Assembly (NCBI GenBank): GCA_004154925.1
Contig: QJNS01000203.1
Coordinates: 62,001-126,000, forward strand
DNA length: 64,000 nucleotides
Direction of reading: 5' to 3'
DNA from: Monosporascus cannonballus
Taxonomy: Eukaryota > Ascomycota > Sordariomycetes > Xylariales
The notes below the pieces were generated by a model that was given only the letters and a program-made list of their open reading frames with translations, searched no databases and was not told where the DNA came from. A program made the translations under genes and the position numbers. This document shows, one piece after another, positions 38,237 through 49,307 of this stretch. Position 1 is the first letter of the stretch. Each line of letters begins with the position of its first letter.

Positions 38237-38442
38237 TGTCAGGGAAAATGGTAAAGTACGGAGTGAGAGGCAGAAACAGCAGCCCAGCAGGTAGTTCATA
38301 GTATGGGTAGTGAATAGATGACCATTAATGCCTGCCCTTTTCTAACTACTCGGAGGCGAAGCCCCCCTATATATACACAAACTGGAGCCAAACTGGTGGG
38401 TCGCTAGGCCCCGGAAAGGGGGCCGCACCTTGGCACCTGACA
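38237..38442 (+). mobile_element. Solo LTR-like element (206 bp), complete
   Basis: TGTCAGGGAAAATGG...GGCACCTGACA with a perfect 5-bp TSD TTAAT (38232-38236 and 38443-38447). Hardly mutated although embedded in AT-rich DNA. Related partial copies at 1-68 and 3519-3674. Contains GGCGAAGCCCCCC followed by TATATA. No full-length parent in the window. Confidence 0.85.
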
Positions 38443-38447
38443 TTAAT

Positions 38448-41400
38448 TCGCTGTGTAATCAAAATTTTCCTGAATATATTAAGATTTTATGTCATAATTT
38501 TCCATATCGATATTATAATTTTAATTGGTAAAAGCGCTTTTTGGCCGTATAATAACTTATAAAGCCTCAGACTCTAATATTTTATAATGGTATTATTCGC
38601 AAATATTATTTTGGAGAAAAGCTTCACCTTTTTTTCCCTATACCGTTTGTCGCTTTTATTTATTCTTTATCGATCGAGATATACCTTTTTTCGATTAATT
38701 CGTACCCTTAGATAACGTATATAATTCCAACATTTCGCTTAATCCTAACCATTTCGCAATTTTCGATAATTTTTAATTTATTTTTAAAGCTTTTAGCGAT
38801 CTTAATATTAACCGGAATTTCGTATCGATAAAAAAATATATTCGTCTAAGAATTTCCTAATCTCTGTAAACATTATTATACGCAAGGTTTTAACTTTGAA
38901 ATATCTTGATAATTCGTATCGGATTTCGATAATTGCTTTATATCCGTTATCTTTTGACATAATTCAAACGTTAATAATCTAAGTAGCTGCGATATTTAAA
39001 AAATCTAAAAATTTATAGCTTTTTTCGAAATATAGATCAATAGTTTTCTGGTATAAAACATAAATACAGATTATTTCCCGTATATGTTTATATATATCGC
39101 GTTAATAATATAAAGCAATTATATATTGATACGCTGCATCCCGTCCTTTATAACCCTAATCTTTGTAATATTATCTAATTATTATTAGGCTTTTTTATTT
39201 GCTATTAACAATTTTACGATTACCATATTGCTTCTCTGTTTCGCGCTATAAAATACCGTCCTAGACAAAATATTTTAAGATTTTGGTCTTAAAACCTATT
39301 AGTTTTTTTGTTATAATATCTGCTAATTAATCGAGGAGCTTGAATATCGTTAAAAACCTTACGTATTTTTATATCTATTTAAACCAAATCGTAATAAAAA
39401 AACTTTTTTTATTTAAGTTGTTCTAATTATAGGATTCAGCCCAATAACGTTTAGTTAAATATCAATAAAATTATCAATTTCTCCTTTTTATTAATCGTCT
39501 AGCTTATTAAAAAAACCCGGTTAGTTCTTTCGATAATCTATTAGCGGCCGTATTTTTTTAGCTACGGACATGTTTAATTTCGGAATCGAAAAACTTAATT
39601 TACGTAATCTAATGAATTAACAAGCTATCGAGTAACGAACTTTTAAAGTTACTAATCGGTATTACTGATACCTGAACGTCAGTTTCAAATATAAACCGAA
39701 TTCCATAAATACAGTTCCAGAATCGCTTTAAGATTTTAAAAATAATTCGATATTTTAACTTAGTAATATCGTAACTTAATTCGGCTTTTTTCCAGGTATT
39801 ACTTTTAAAACGCGCCAGGTATTTTATGCCATTAATTACTTAGCCTAACGTTCTTCCGAAACCTCGTTCACATAAATCAGTTTTTACAATAATTTCTTTT
39901 ATTCCGAGACTATAATTAATAATAACGAGGATTAAAGCCGTTATAAGTTTTTTTTGAAGCGTTTCCATAACATATTCCTAATTAAGATCTTAGATAAAAA
40001 ACTCATTTTTGCGAAAAAACTAAGTAAAAGGTTCCGCCTTAATAATATAATACATAATAAATATCTAATAACAAACTGTATTCCTTAAGAGGGTTTTAGT
40101 TTTCGATAGGTTTTTGTACAGACGAATTTCTAGAATATTTATTATTTTAACGGTATTAGGTTAACGATTATTTGTACCGCAAAAGAATCTGATTATAACC
40201 GTAAATTCGCAGTATTATTAGGACTTTTGTATATTAATCGTAGCTCCGATAAGTCCGTAATTAACAAAACATTTTATTTATTAATCATATACCTAAAAAC
40301 GAACCGTCCACTTCTTGGAAAAATCTTAATATTATATTATCGTACCTTGAATCTCTGAATATTAACGTTATTTACAAATAACGGCGCGATTCTGGACATC
40401 AAATTATAAAAGATCCTCTTAATTACGCAATAAAATTAAGTTAGAAAATTAATAAACATTTTAAGTATAATAATATATAGAAATAATCCAAATAACGTTA
40501 CGAAAGTTATTATATTTTTATTAGCAGAATTAAAATAACCTAATTATATCCCAAAAATAACTATAAAAAAACAAAAGGCATATGGCGAAATCTGCGGAAA
40601 CTTCGTCGTAATTTTCCAGCATAAATACATTCCGCAAAATAACGGTGTTTAGCTGCGTTGTAAAATTAATTAATCGCTGTGATGGGACTGTATGTAGCCC
40701 TATTATGGCGCACCGAACAAACGCCGATACCAAGCAGCACTAGCGCAGCGCCTTATATGCGAACATATATAACTGTATTTTCATTTTTTCTTTCTTTTCT
40801 TTTTACCTAGAAAATAAACTCTTATTGGCAACTAATTGCAGACCGCTCAGGTGAAGCCTTTTATAATCGCAAACCGTTATCTTTTTTTTAATAGGGAACT
40901 AGGCATTCCGGTACGTAATATGCAATTGCTCGAATACTTCTTTTTCGATATGTGTATATAACATATCGATCAGCTTGTCCTTTATATTAACTGGTACCAT
41001 AATGCCCTTAATTTGCCATATTCTATAAGGAATAATTCTGATTTCGTAATAAGATACAATAACCTTTTCAATTCGACCATATTTCTGCTAGCTCTTTCTT
41101 AAAACAGCTTTTTTTCGGAGTAATATTTCTTAAAAAAAGGATTTTTCCATACGGATAAACCTGTTGCCAATCTGATCAAATAAGGCCTTACTTCTTTCTT
41201 CGGTTAATAGGGTCCTTTGGGATATCGAAATAAACCTAGGAAATAATGCCGTTAATGATATGCCAAATTTATCTAGGATATTTTTGTACTCCTTAATCGT
41301 TTCTATAACTTTTTCGAACTCCTTAACTTTTTAATCTAGACCCCCAAGTGGTACCGATTTATCGGGTAATATATTATCGATAAAAATTACTATCTTCCAG

Positions 41401-42939
41401 TTAAGCCTATATATAATATTGATTTAAGTCTTTTCTTTTTTGGTCTCCTTAATGTTATCGTATATCTTTTCCCATAAAATTACATACAGTACATATGCCA
41501 ATTTTTCGTTATCGCACTGTTCTAAAATTTTATTCCTAAGGTTTAATTTATCTTTTATGGCCTTCTATATCGTCTTATAATCCTAATTAAAACACGTTTC
41601 TCTAATCGAAAACATATAAGGGCCTATAGCGGATTTATTTATTTTTTCGTTATTACGCTTATTTGCGTTAATAGGATGGCCTATAGATTTGCCGGCTACA
41701 TATGTTTCAGGTTAATCATTTACACGGATATGACGATTAATTCGTCTTGCCTGTATTAAGAAAATAATAATTTTTGTCGGACCTAATTCCAAAGTTTGTT
41801 TTATTATTTCTAGGTTTATATTTAATATTATTTTCGATATCGTTTTGAAATTAAATCCTAATATTAATAATTATATTGTACGGCGGTCGTCGATAACAAA
41901 AGAAAGAAATAATAAGTAATCGACCAATTAACCAGATCGGAACCTTGATTATATCTTCGAATTTGGTCCTTTTTTGTTAGTAAATCCTATAAAAACCAGT
42001 ATTTATTGTATTACTAGCTTATATTTCTTAACGAACGATAGGATTATGACATTCGATTCGGCTTCGGTATCGATAATATTATTAATTAGATCATTTTCTT
42101 TTCCAAATCCAACTTCAACAACAAATCGCAACAACCGAATAATATATTCGGTCACACCGTACTATTATACAGACCGAATATTGGCTTTGTTTTATTTTTC
42201 CGGCTTATACTCAATATCCATAATTAAGATCTTAAACGTTTGTTACGGTTTAATAAATGCAAAGCCGCGAACTTTTGCCTTTATTATCTCGATCGTCTTT
42301 TTATTGCTATAATTTAATATTTTTAAAGTTTTTACGGCCGTAAAACCTTTATAAACCTTATTAAAATCCTGGTAAACTTTAATCAATTCAGACCAGGTAA
42401 TGTCGAACTTTTTTTTTCGCGTTTTCGTAAATATTAGCCTTTTAATGTTTTACCAATTACTTATTAATTAATTTACCGTAATTAAAGGTATAATCTGTTT
42501 ATATTCCCATGTCATTATTTAAAATAAAGGTCCGTTTTGCATATGTTTATTATTATTAATTTTATTTTTCTTTGTAGATTCGCCGACATATTCTTTTTCC
42601 TTACCAAGTTACTGAGCTAACATAATATTAGTAAATATAAAGAGTTTATTATCCATATCGACCCTTAATACGCGGATTTCCTTAAGATGCCGAATGCTTT
42701 TGCTCTTAACAAAGTTGCTTTAAAATCAATTAATTAAAGGTATTTTTTTGTAAAACGGCCTACTATTCTTTATAACAAAACAGGATATATTAATCTTAAT
42801 AATGCGGTTTTAATTAGTAACAGGTTGTAGTCAGTTAGGCTTTAGAATTATCGTAAGATAAGGTACGTCGGGGATATTAAGACGGGTAAAATCCTGGTTA
42901 GCATTAAATATAGATTATCCTAACCCTTCAAAAATCTTC
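38448..42939 (-). pseudogene. Element F: polyprotein relic of a second Gypsy lineage
   Basis: Minus-strand frames with modest numbers of stops follow Gypsy order from high to low coordinates: a protease-side region near 42930-42550 (LNIPDVPYLTIILKP, VLRVDMDNKLFIF); 42180-42000 (RLLRFVVEVGFGKEN); pre-RT near 41700-41100; RT at 41000-40870 (VPVNIKDKLIDMLY, HITYRNA) continued at 40672-40530 (LINFTTQLNTV, ENYDEVSADFA); RNase H near 39715-39660 (YGIRFIFETDVQV); and integrase end near 38590-38520 (LYKLLYGQKALLPIKI). These are motifs of the fungal Gypsy group whose RT reads LINAA..N.VT. The RT is split by a solo LTR and shifted by one base in an A run. Ends and LTRs not found. Confidence 0.7.
40678..40865 (+). 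mobile_element. Solo LTR (188 bp) inserted in the RT of element F
   Basis: TGTGATGGGACTG...AAGCCTTTTATA with TSD ATCGC at 40673-40677 and 40866-40870. Removing it brings KKDNGLR next to LINFTTQLN. Length and layout (TATATAA, pyrimidine tract, TTTTTACCT, AATAAAC) resemble the 189-bp LTR of element E, so it is probably a related family. Confidence 0.8.
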
Positions 42940-42944
42940 TATCG

Positions 42945-43364
42945 TGTGACGGCTGGGCGGTTTAACCAACTATTAAACCTTAGTCGTAGGGGTTTATGTT
43001 GGCAAGAGTATCGTAAGAAACTAAGCAATAAATATAGTAACGTATTACGTCTCGTAATACCAAGGGCGCCTTGGGTAACGAAATATTATTATAAACGATT
43101 AATATTAATAAGTAGTTTATTGCAAACAAAAACTATTTATATTATGGAAATAATAAACGTATATATCTTGAGCGTAGTTCTTATTAATCCTAGGACTCGC
43201 TGGACTCGCCAGCAATCCTCGCGATTCAGGACTCGCTGGACTCGCCAGCGATTCCTGCGATCCAGGACTCGCTGAACTCGCCAGCGATCCGCGATCATGT
43301 GACTTGAAGCGTCCCCGCTCTTTTCTGACCGTTTCTGGTTGTGCCAAGCAGTTGGGTCATAACA
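42945..43364 (-). mobile_element. Solo LTR (420 bp) of the chromovirus family, with 36-bp repeats
   Basis: TGTGACGGCTGGG...GGGTCATAACA, reverse orientation. TSD TATCG (42940-42944) against TGTCG (43365-43369), one G-to-A change. Its U3 has three units of about 36 bp opening AGGACTCGCTGGACTCGCCA (about 43190-43290) and a CACATGA. Little mutated. Confidence 0.85.
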
Positions 43365-43645
43365 TGTCGATAATTATAATACTTTATTTTATCCCTAAAA
43401 TAGATAAGGAAACTAGTGTTATGGCTGCACCATGCCATTACGCCACCAGGGCAAAAGATCAGTGGAATGATCGCAATTGTGGCAATCATCCTGATGCTTA
43501 CAGCTGCATATATACTGGAGCTCTTACGGTGGACCAAGCCGTAACAACTAGGTAAATTATATATCCATTTTGAAATCTTTTTCCAAATAGGAAATTTCTT
43601 ATCGATCGCCTAATTCTAGAATATCGTTAAGAATTATATTATACA
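43365..43645 (+). other. GC-normal island with a short Cys-containing frame
   Basis: About 43415-43560 escapes the AT bias. The plus frame from ATG 43422 reads MAAPCHYATRAKDQWNDRNC, then GNHPDAYSC and GALTVDQAVTT, ending at a GTAAAT that could be a splice donor; a possible acceptor (CTAG) lies just before. This may be an exon of a lost gene. No family recognised. Confidence 0.3.
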
Positions 43646-43815
43646 TGTCACACTTACTAAGGATCAGGTGCACAGCTCTTGAGGGTATATTGACTTGTTT
43701 TTTAAAGCTAGAAAGCGTTGATCCCACTTATTGTGGGCGATCCACTGATATAGGGCTCCGGAAAGGAATAACAATCACCCGAAGACCCTAGCTAGGGGTG
43801 CCCTTTTCTATGACA
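43646..43815 (+). mobile_element. 170-bp mini-LTR, second copy
   Basis: TGTCACACTTAC...CTATGACA with a perfect TSD ATACA (43641-43645 and 43816-43820). It is the reverse complement of 1686-1852 with a few differences, mainly C/T changes and a 3-base length change. Confidence 0.88.
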
Positions 43816-43820
43816 ATACA

Positions 43821-44841
43821 TAAATTAAATCGATCAGTTGTAAACCCAGAACAAATTATATATTCATTATTATAGAACGAAAATAAACTCGTTTCTTTTA
43901 TATCCGAAAACAACTTGTACGTATATTTTACGTAACTTTATTTGACTCAAAATTAATAACTTTCTTTTTTACAATTACTAAATCGTTTTCTACGGCCTCG
44001 GTAATTATTTTTGTAATTACTTCGTTTACGATAAGATCTTATTCTGCTAATATCGTTCGGCTAGATGATTATTATATTAATCGATAAATTAACACCCCTA
44101 CATTGTGCCCACGGCGGTTTCTGGTCTAAAAGTACGTAATATTACGATAACCGGACAACTTTGCGATTTTTTATTTTTTTTTAAAAACGTTAGAGTTCTC
44201 AATTTATCGTATTTAGAAAGTTTTTAATTCTTATAAAATATTAATAATCTGTAATACCTAATTACGTTTTGCTAATAAAAAAGTTCAAGTACAAAATTAG
44301 TTGGTCGAAAAGGCCTAAGGCCTTATTATCGTACTTTCCTTATTTGGTAAAAATCAAAACGAACTGTATTTAATAATCGCCTTAACTTTTTACATTTAAT
44401 TAATTCAGCGTTATTCAAAGCTTAAACTTTAATCAATATCGTTATAGTGTTATAAGCCGTTATATATAAATTCTTGAACTTCTTAAATAAGCTATTAAAA
44501 GCTTTTTCGAAATAGCTGGCTAAAAATTCTTTTAATAAGTCTTTTAGTGTATTTATACCTATTTATAATTTTGCTTTTAAACTTAACTTTTTTAATAATA
44601 TCGCGAACCTTAATAATAGGTTTTCAGCAGTATTTATAAATCTAATTATATATGTTACGTTAAGCCTTTTTTACGAATATTTTTAATCGATTTTTAATAA
44701 TCCGTATCTGCTTAAAATCTCATAATTTAAAGGTTTTTAAAATGTTCTTAACCGCCTTATCCCAAATAGCAATACCTTTAACAATAACTTTGATTTGACT
44801 TTTTATGAAAAAGCTATTTATTTAGTGAGGTAACTTATTAA
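43821..44841. other. AT-rich debris, nothing recognised
   Basis: Strongly AT-biased with short frames only. May belong to the 5' side of element F or another relic. Its last five bases ATTAA are the TSD of element C. Confidence 0.4.
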
Positions 44842-45236
44842 TGTTACAACCTCACAGTCTTGGCTAGCTTGCGGACGGTCGGACCTACGAAAAAAGCAAA
44901 ACCCGACCCTAGCCAAGACAATACGTAACCAGCTCAAAGGTCTCAAGGCGCTAAGCACCCTAAGCCCCTTAAGCCGACAAAGAGCTCAAAAGGCTTAACG
45001 GGCTTAAGGGGTTAGGCCGTTTAAATACCTTAAACTAAAATAAAAATATATACGTTTATTATTTGCATAATTTAAATATTTTTAACTTATAATAATATTG
45101 TATTATTTAAAGTATTTTTGGTATTACGAAACATAATACGTCATTATATTTATTAATTAAAATCCTACATTATTTTTATTAATATAAATTCGGATAATTA
45201 AGGTTTAATAATAGATTTAACCATTTAACCGTTATA
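44842..45236 (+). repeat. 5' LTR of element C
   Basis: TGTTACAACCTCACAG...AACCGTTATA. U3 is distinct from that of A (CTTGGCTAGCTTGCGGACGG), while the 3' half is shared with A, B and D. Confidence 0.88.
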
Positions 45237-46263
45237 CGTAATAAGTTTTTATTTAATAGTACCGTTAGATTTTGAGCAATATCGCCGATACTATATTTAT
45301 TGGCAAGCAGCCTAAATAGCCCATTTACCAGGTTCTTGATAACAGAGATATTGAAATAAAATCCGAAAAAAAGCAGTTTCGTTTTTTTCGCAAAAAATTT
45401 CTCTGACGCCTAGATATTACAAACGAACGCCTTATTTAGCTTAAAAAAACAATAATGACCTTATAACGTCCTTTTAAGTCACCTATAAGAAACTTAAAAA
45501 AAAAGGGAAAAACTTCTAAAACCGGGAATTCTTTTCGAATGAACTAAGTTATTTAGTTAAATTTTACTAAAAAACCAGAAAATTTTTTACAGCCTTTAAA
45601 CCAGAACTTTTTAATAAAACCTTAACTAAGTTAAAACTGTTTTAAGCTTAATATGAAATATTTTTCGGGTATTTTTCTATTCGATAAATTACGCCTATTA
45701 TATAAATTAAATTCGGAATTAAACGACTTACCGGCAATATAATTACTTAATTTAAACCGGTTATAAAACAATATGTTACTTTATTAATCTAAAAACAAAA
45801 CCGGGAAATAATACAAATATATAATAATTACGAATAATTTAAGCAAATATTAACAAGACTTATTAAAATAATAAATGAAAAAATAAAAGCCGAAATGTAA
45901 ATCCAGTAATTATAACAAAAAGAATTAATATCTAATTATAACAATATATTAGTTTAATTAACCTTTAAGCTAAATTAGTGATAAAAAATGCTAATAATCA
46001 AATTTTTCGATAACTTAAAAATATAAAAAAAGGGTTTTAAGGTTAATCGGCCTAATTATTTGTCGGATTATATCGTTATAGTAATTAAGATCGACGATCG
46101 ACAATACGCCTAGCATATTAAAGGTACCAAAAATAATAATAGTAACAAACCCCGATAAACGGCTAATACTAACGCTTTTCGACGCGGTAATACTTTTTAC
46201 GACACGGAACCAGGACCTATAGAACTGGAAGCTACTTACAGAAAAAACTGGAGCCAGACCAAA

Positions 46264-46305
46264 TGCTTTAATTATAGCAAAATAGGGCACAAGGTAGTAT
46301 GGTGC
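46264..46305 (+). pseudogene. Gag zinc-knuckle relic of element C
   Basis: CX2CX4HX4C frame with Cys, Tyr (mutated Cys), His and Cys in place. It is the nucleic-acid binding part of Gag. The Cys-to-Tyr change is G-to-A, as RIP gives. Confidence 0.75.
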
Positions 46306-48436
46306 AAGGTACCTAAGAAACCCCGTTAGGACAACTGGAAATCCGTACCCGAAAAATAATACAAAGAAAATCAAAAAAAGGAGGCAAATTCCTTAACATA
46401 ATTCGGCCAGAATACGTACCAGGCTCCCTATAGTAAAAGGTCCAACAAAGAATGCGAAAAGCTAAGAAACTAGCTTAGTAAGCACTACGAACAAAATAAG
46501 AAAAAATATAAAAATAAGTACGCAAATATCAGAATTAAATAAAAAGAATCTATTTCGGAACCCCTGATCGATATAGTAAAATATATGCGATATATTGTCG
46601 ACGACGTGAATATCTCGATTACGAAAAATAAAAACAATATATTTACGGACGAATTACCAGTATGTATTATAAAAAAAATTTGATTTTCCAAACCGAACCG
46701 GAAATAACAAAAACGATAAATAATATCGACACTTTCGATCTATAACCTCAGAAAATATTTATAAACTGGTCGAAACAAAAACCTGGCCCGAAAAAAAATA
46801 ATACCCGGAAAAAAACCTTTTTGATTGTTACGAATAATATAACTATTAAAGGGAAAAGGAATTAATATCACATATAATAGGAAAATACTGCCAAAGATTT
46901 ATTACAAACTTTCATATTGAATTAGCATTTATAATAAATTTTAATACAAAAAAAGTAATTAAAATTACGTTAGTTTATAAAAGAACATTAAAACGACAAT
47001 TAAGACGACGTATATTAAAATAATATCGAAACTATAAGAAAATAATTTACCTAATACAAAAAGAAGTTCAAGCAATATTAAAAATAATTGGTATAATTCG
47101 AAAACATTGTACGCCGATAATAATGACAAATATAACAGTTTAATTCGTTTTATATCGAAATATAGATAAAGTTCGATAAATTCGAAAAAGAATTAAAAGA
47201 AAAGGATTACCTGTAAAAAACCGTAAAATAACGAAATTTAAAAAAGTTAAGAGAAATTCCTAAAAACGGCTTTAAACGCGACGATAAAAGCCGTTAATAA
47301 TCTTATTACTTTAGATATACCAATTAAAACGTATTGGTATACCGTAATAATAAATTACAGAGCTTTAAGTAGAAATTATATTATACTAAAGGGAATTAAT
47401 AAGTTTAAATTGTTATAAAATTATAAATTAAAACCCTTTATAATTACGAATATTAACGGTTATGAATTCGCTTATAATAACAGAAAAATAATATACGAAA
47501 TTGATTATTTCGAAATTTTTGTTTAAGAATAATACCAGATAGTTGATTTCGATATTTTTCCATTTGGGAATTACGATATAATCTTAGAATTACCATAAAT
47601 ACGTTAATACGGAGTTTTGACAAATGAAAAAATTAACCAGGTAAGATTTATCTTATATCTTATTAGCAGATAAGACAAAAAAGAATTAATATCTTAATAT
47701 TCAATCGAAAATAGCGACAAATATAGGCATAAAAAGATGACAAAAACTTTATTACCAAAAGAGATAAAATGTAAGAAAAAAAGTGAATATTAAAAAAAAT
47801 ATAACATATCGTTATTATTATTAAAATGAAATTAAAGTAACTAAATACCGACTTAAAATAATAGCCCCAAAAGGCCAATGACTTAACTAATATGTTATTA
47901 TAATATTACCGATATAAGCAACTTTTTAAAAAGCAACTTAATACGAAATTATTAAAACATAACAAATAAGATTATAAGATAATATTTAAAAAAGGGTTTT
48001 CGACCAAGTTATACTCTATTTACAACTTTAACGGAAATAAATTACGCGCTGTTCAAAAATACCTAAAGATTCGGTTATAGAAAAAATAATTTAGATTTTC
48101 GAAATTACTAAAAGGTTATCTAATATTTTCTATACCTAAAAAAACGAAAAATTACGACTTATAGTGAATTATTAATAATTAAACGATATTATTACGCTTA
48201 ATTACAGAAATAAAGAACCCACTTTACGGAACTTAAAGGTTTACCGGATTCGATATTAAAAATAAATATAACTTTTTTAAGATTAAGAAAAACATAAATA
48301 AAAAATAAATTTTAAACCAAAATACGGATTACTTAAATACATGGTTATATAAATAAAATTTACGAACTTATTAACAACTTTCTATCAGATAGTAAATTGT
48401 GTATTACGAAAATACCTCGATACTTTCGTTATTTAT

Positions 48437-48448
48437 TATCTTGACGAC
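48437..48448 (+). pseudogene. RT catalytic motif YLDD of element C
   Basis: Context FVIYYLDDIFIFSK. Both catalytic aspartates survive, although stops lie on both sides. Confidence 0.85.
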
Positions 48449-48934
48449 ATTTTCATTTTTTCAAAAATGGAAAAGGCACATATAGGATAGGTTTATAAAG
48501 TTTTTTAAGCTTTACAAAACGTAAAGTTACTTATTATCGCAAAAGAAGTTAATGCTATATATAGGAAATAAAATATCTGGAATATATTATTACCACAGAA
48601 TATATCAGGATAGACTCTGAAAAAAATCATTATAGTTATAGAATAACAAACGTTAACCACAGTTAAAGAGGTACAAATATTCCTTAAATTCGCTAATTAC
48701 TATAAGAAGTTTATTCGAAACTTTAGCAAAATAACTATACCCTTAACGAACCTTACGAAAAACAATTGAAATAAACGTCCGAAATAAAAACAAATATTTT
48801 GAAAAATTAAAGATATGATTATTAACGAACTAATGTTAATTATATACAATCCAATATGCCCCGTTAAATTAATAACCGATATTTGAGATTACGTATTAAG
48901 CATAATAACTGGATGACGAAATAGTTAAGACAAA

Positions 48935-49118
48935 TTGCACCTTATTGTATTCTTTTTATATCAGTTAAAAGGAACCGAGCTTAATTACGATATTCCAAAT
49001 AAGGAATTTATGGCTATTATTATAGCATTCCGAAAATTTAGGCATTTCCTAAAGGGAAATTTGTACCGGATTAAGGCTTATACGGATTATCAAATTTTAC
49101 CTGTTTTATTACGACCAG
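48935..49118 (+). pseudogene. RNase H fragment of element C, cut by element E
   Basis: Reads FFLYQLKGTELNYDIPNKEF, then MAIIIAFRKFRHFLKGNL, the end of a Gypsy RNase H domain. An open frame continues past 49118 to 49252 only because it runs into the LTR of element E. The break lies in LLRPV, i.e. the TSD ACCAG. Confidence 0.75.
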
Positions 49119-49307
49119 TGTTACAGGCTAGAGCCTATAGAGCAGCTCGGGCTTACGGAGCGAGCTCCTTAGCCCGAGCTCACCCATATGTATATAGGGA
49201 GCAGCAACTTTGCTGGTGGCTAACTGTTTCTCCTTTTTCCTTTTTACCTTAAATATAAACCTTTATTAGGCCGTACCTCCGTTTAATTATGTATTATGCC
49301 CGTTATA
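49119..49307 (+). repeat. 5' LTR of element E (189 bp)
   Basis: TGTTACAGGC...CCCGTTATA. Contains an inverted repeat, GAGCTCGGGCT-like against AGCCCGAGCTC (about 49140-49183), then TATATAGG, a pyrimidine tract and AATATAAACC. Little mutated. Confidence 0.88.

Noticed and set aside
41974..42312. 112-codon plus-strand frame
   Set aside because: The minus strand here reads as element F polyprotein (RLLRFVVEVGFGKEN); the plus frame is its shadow.
43117..43347. Minus-strand frame rich in SPASPxS repeats, and its plus-strand counterpart with RTRWTRQ repeats
   Set aside because: Both are translations of the 36-bp tandem repeats in the U3 of a solo LTR, not a protein.
46015..46374. 119-codon minus-strand frame in element C
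   Set aside because: Opposite strand of gag with its zinc knuckle; hydrophobic residues result from AT-rich antisense codons.
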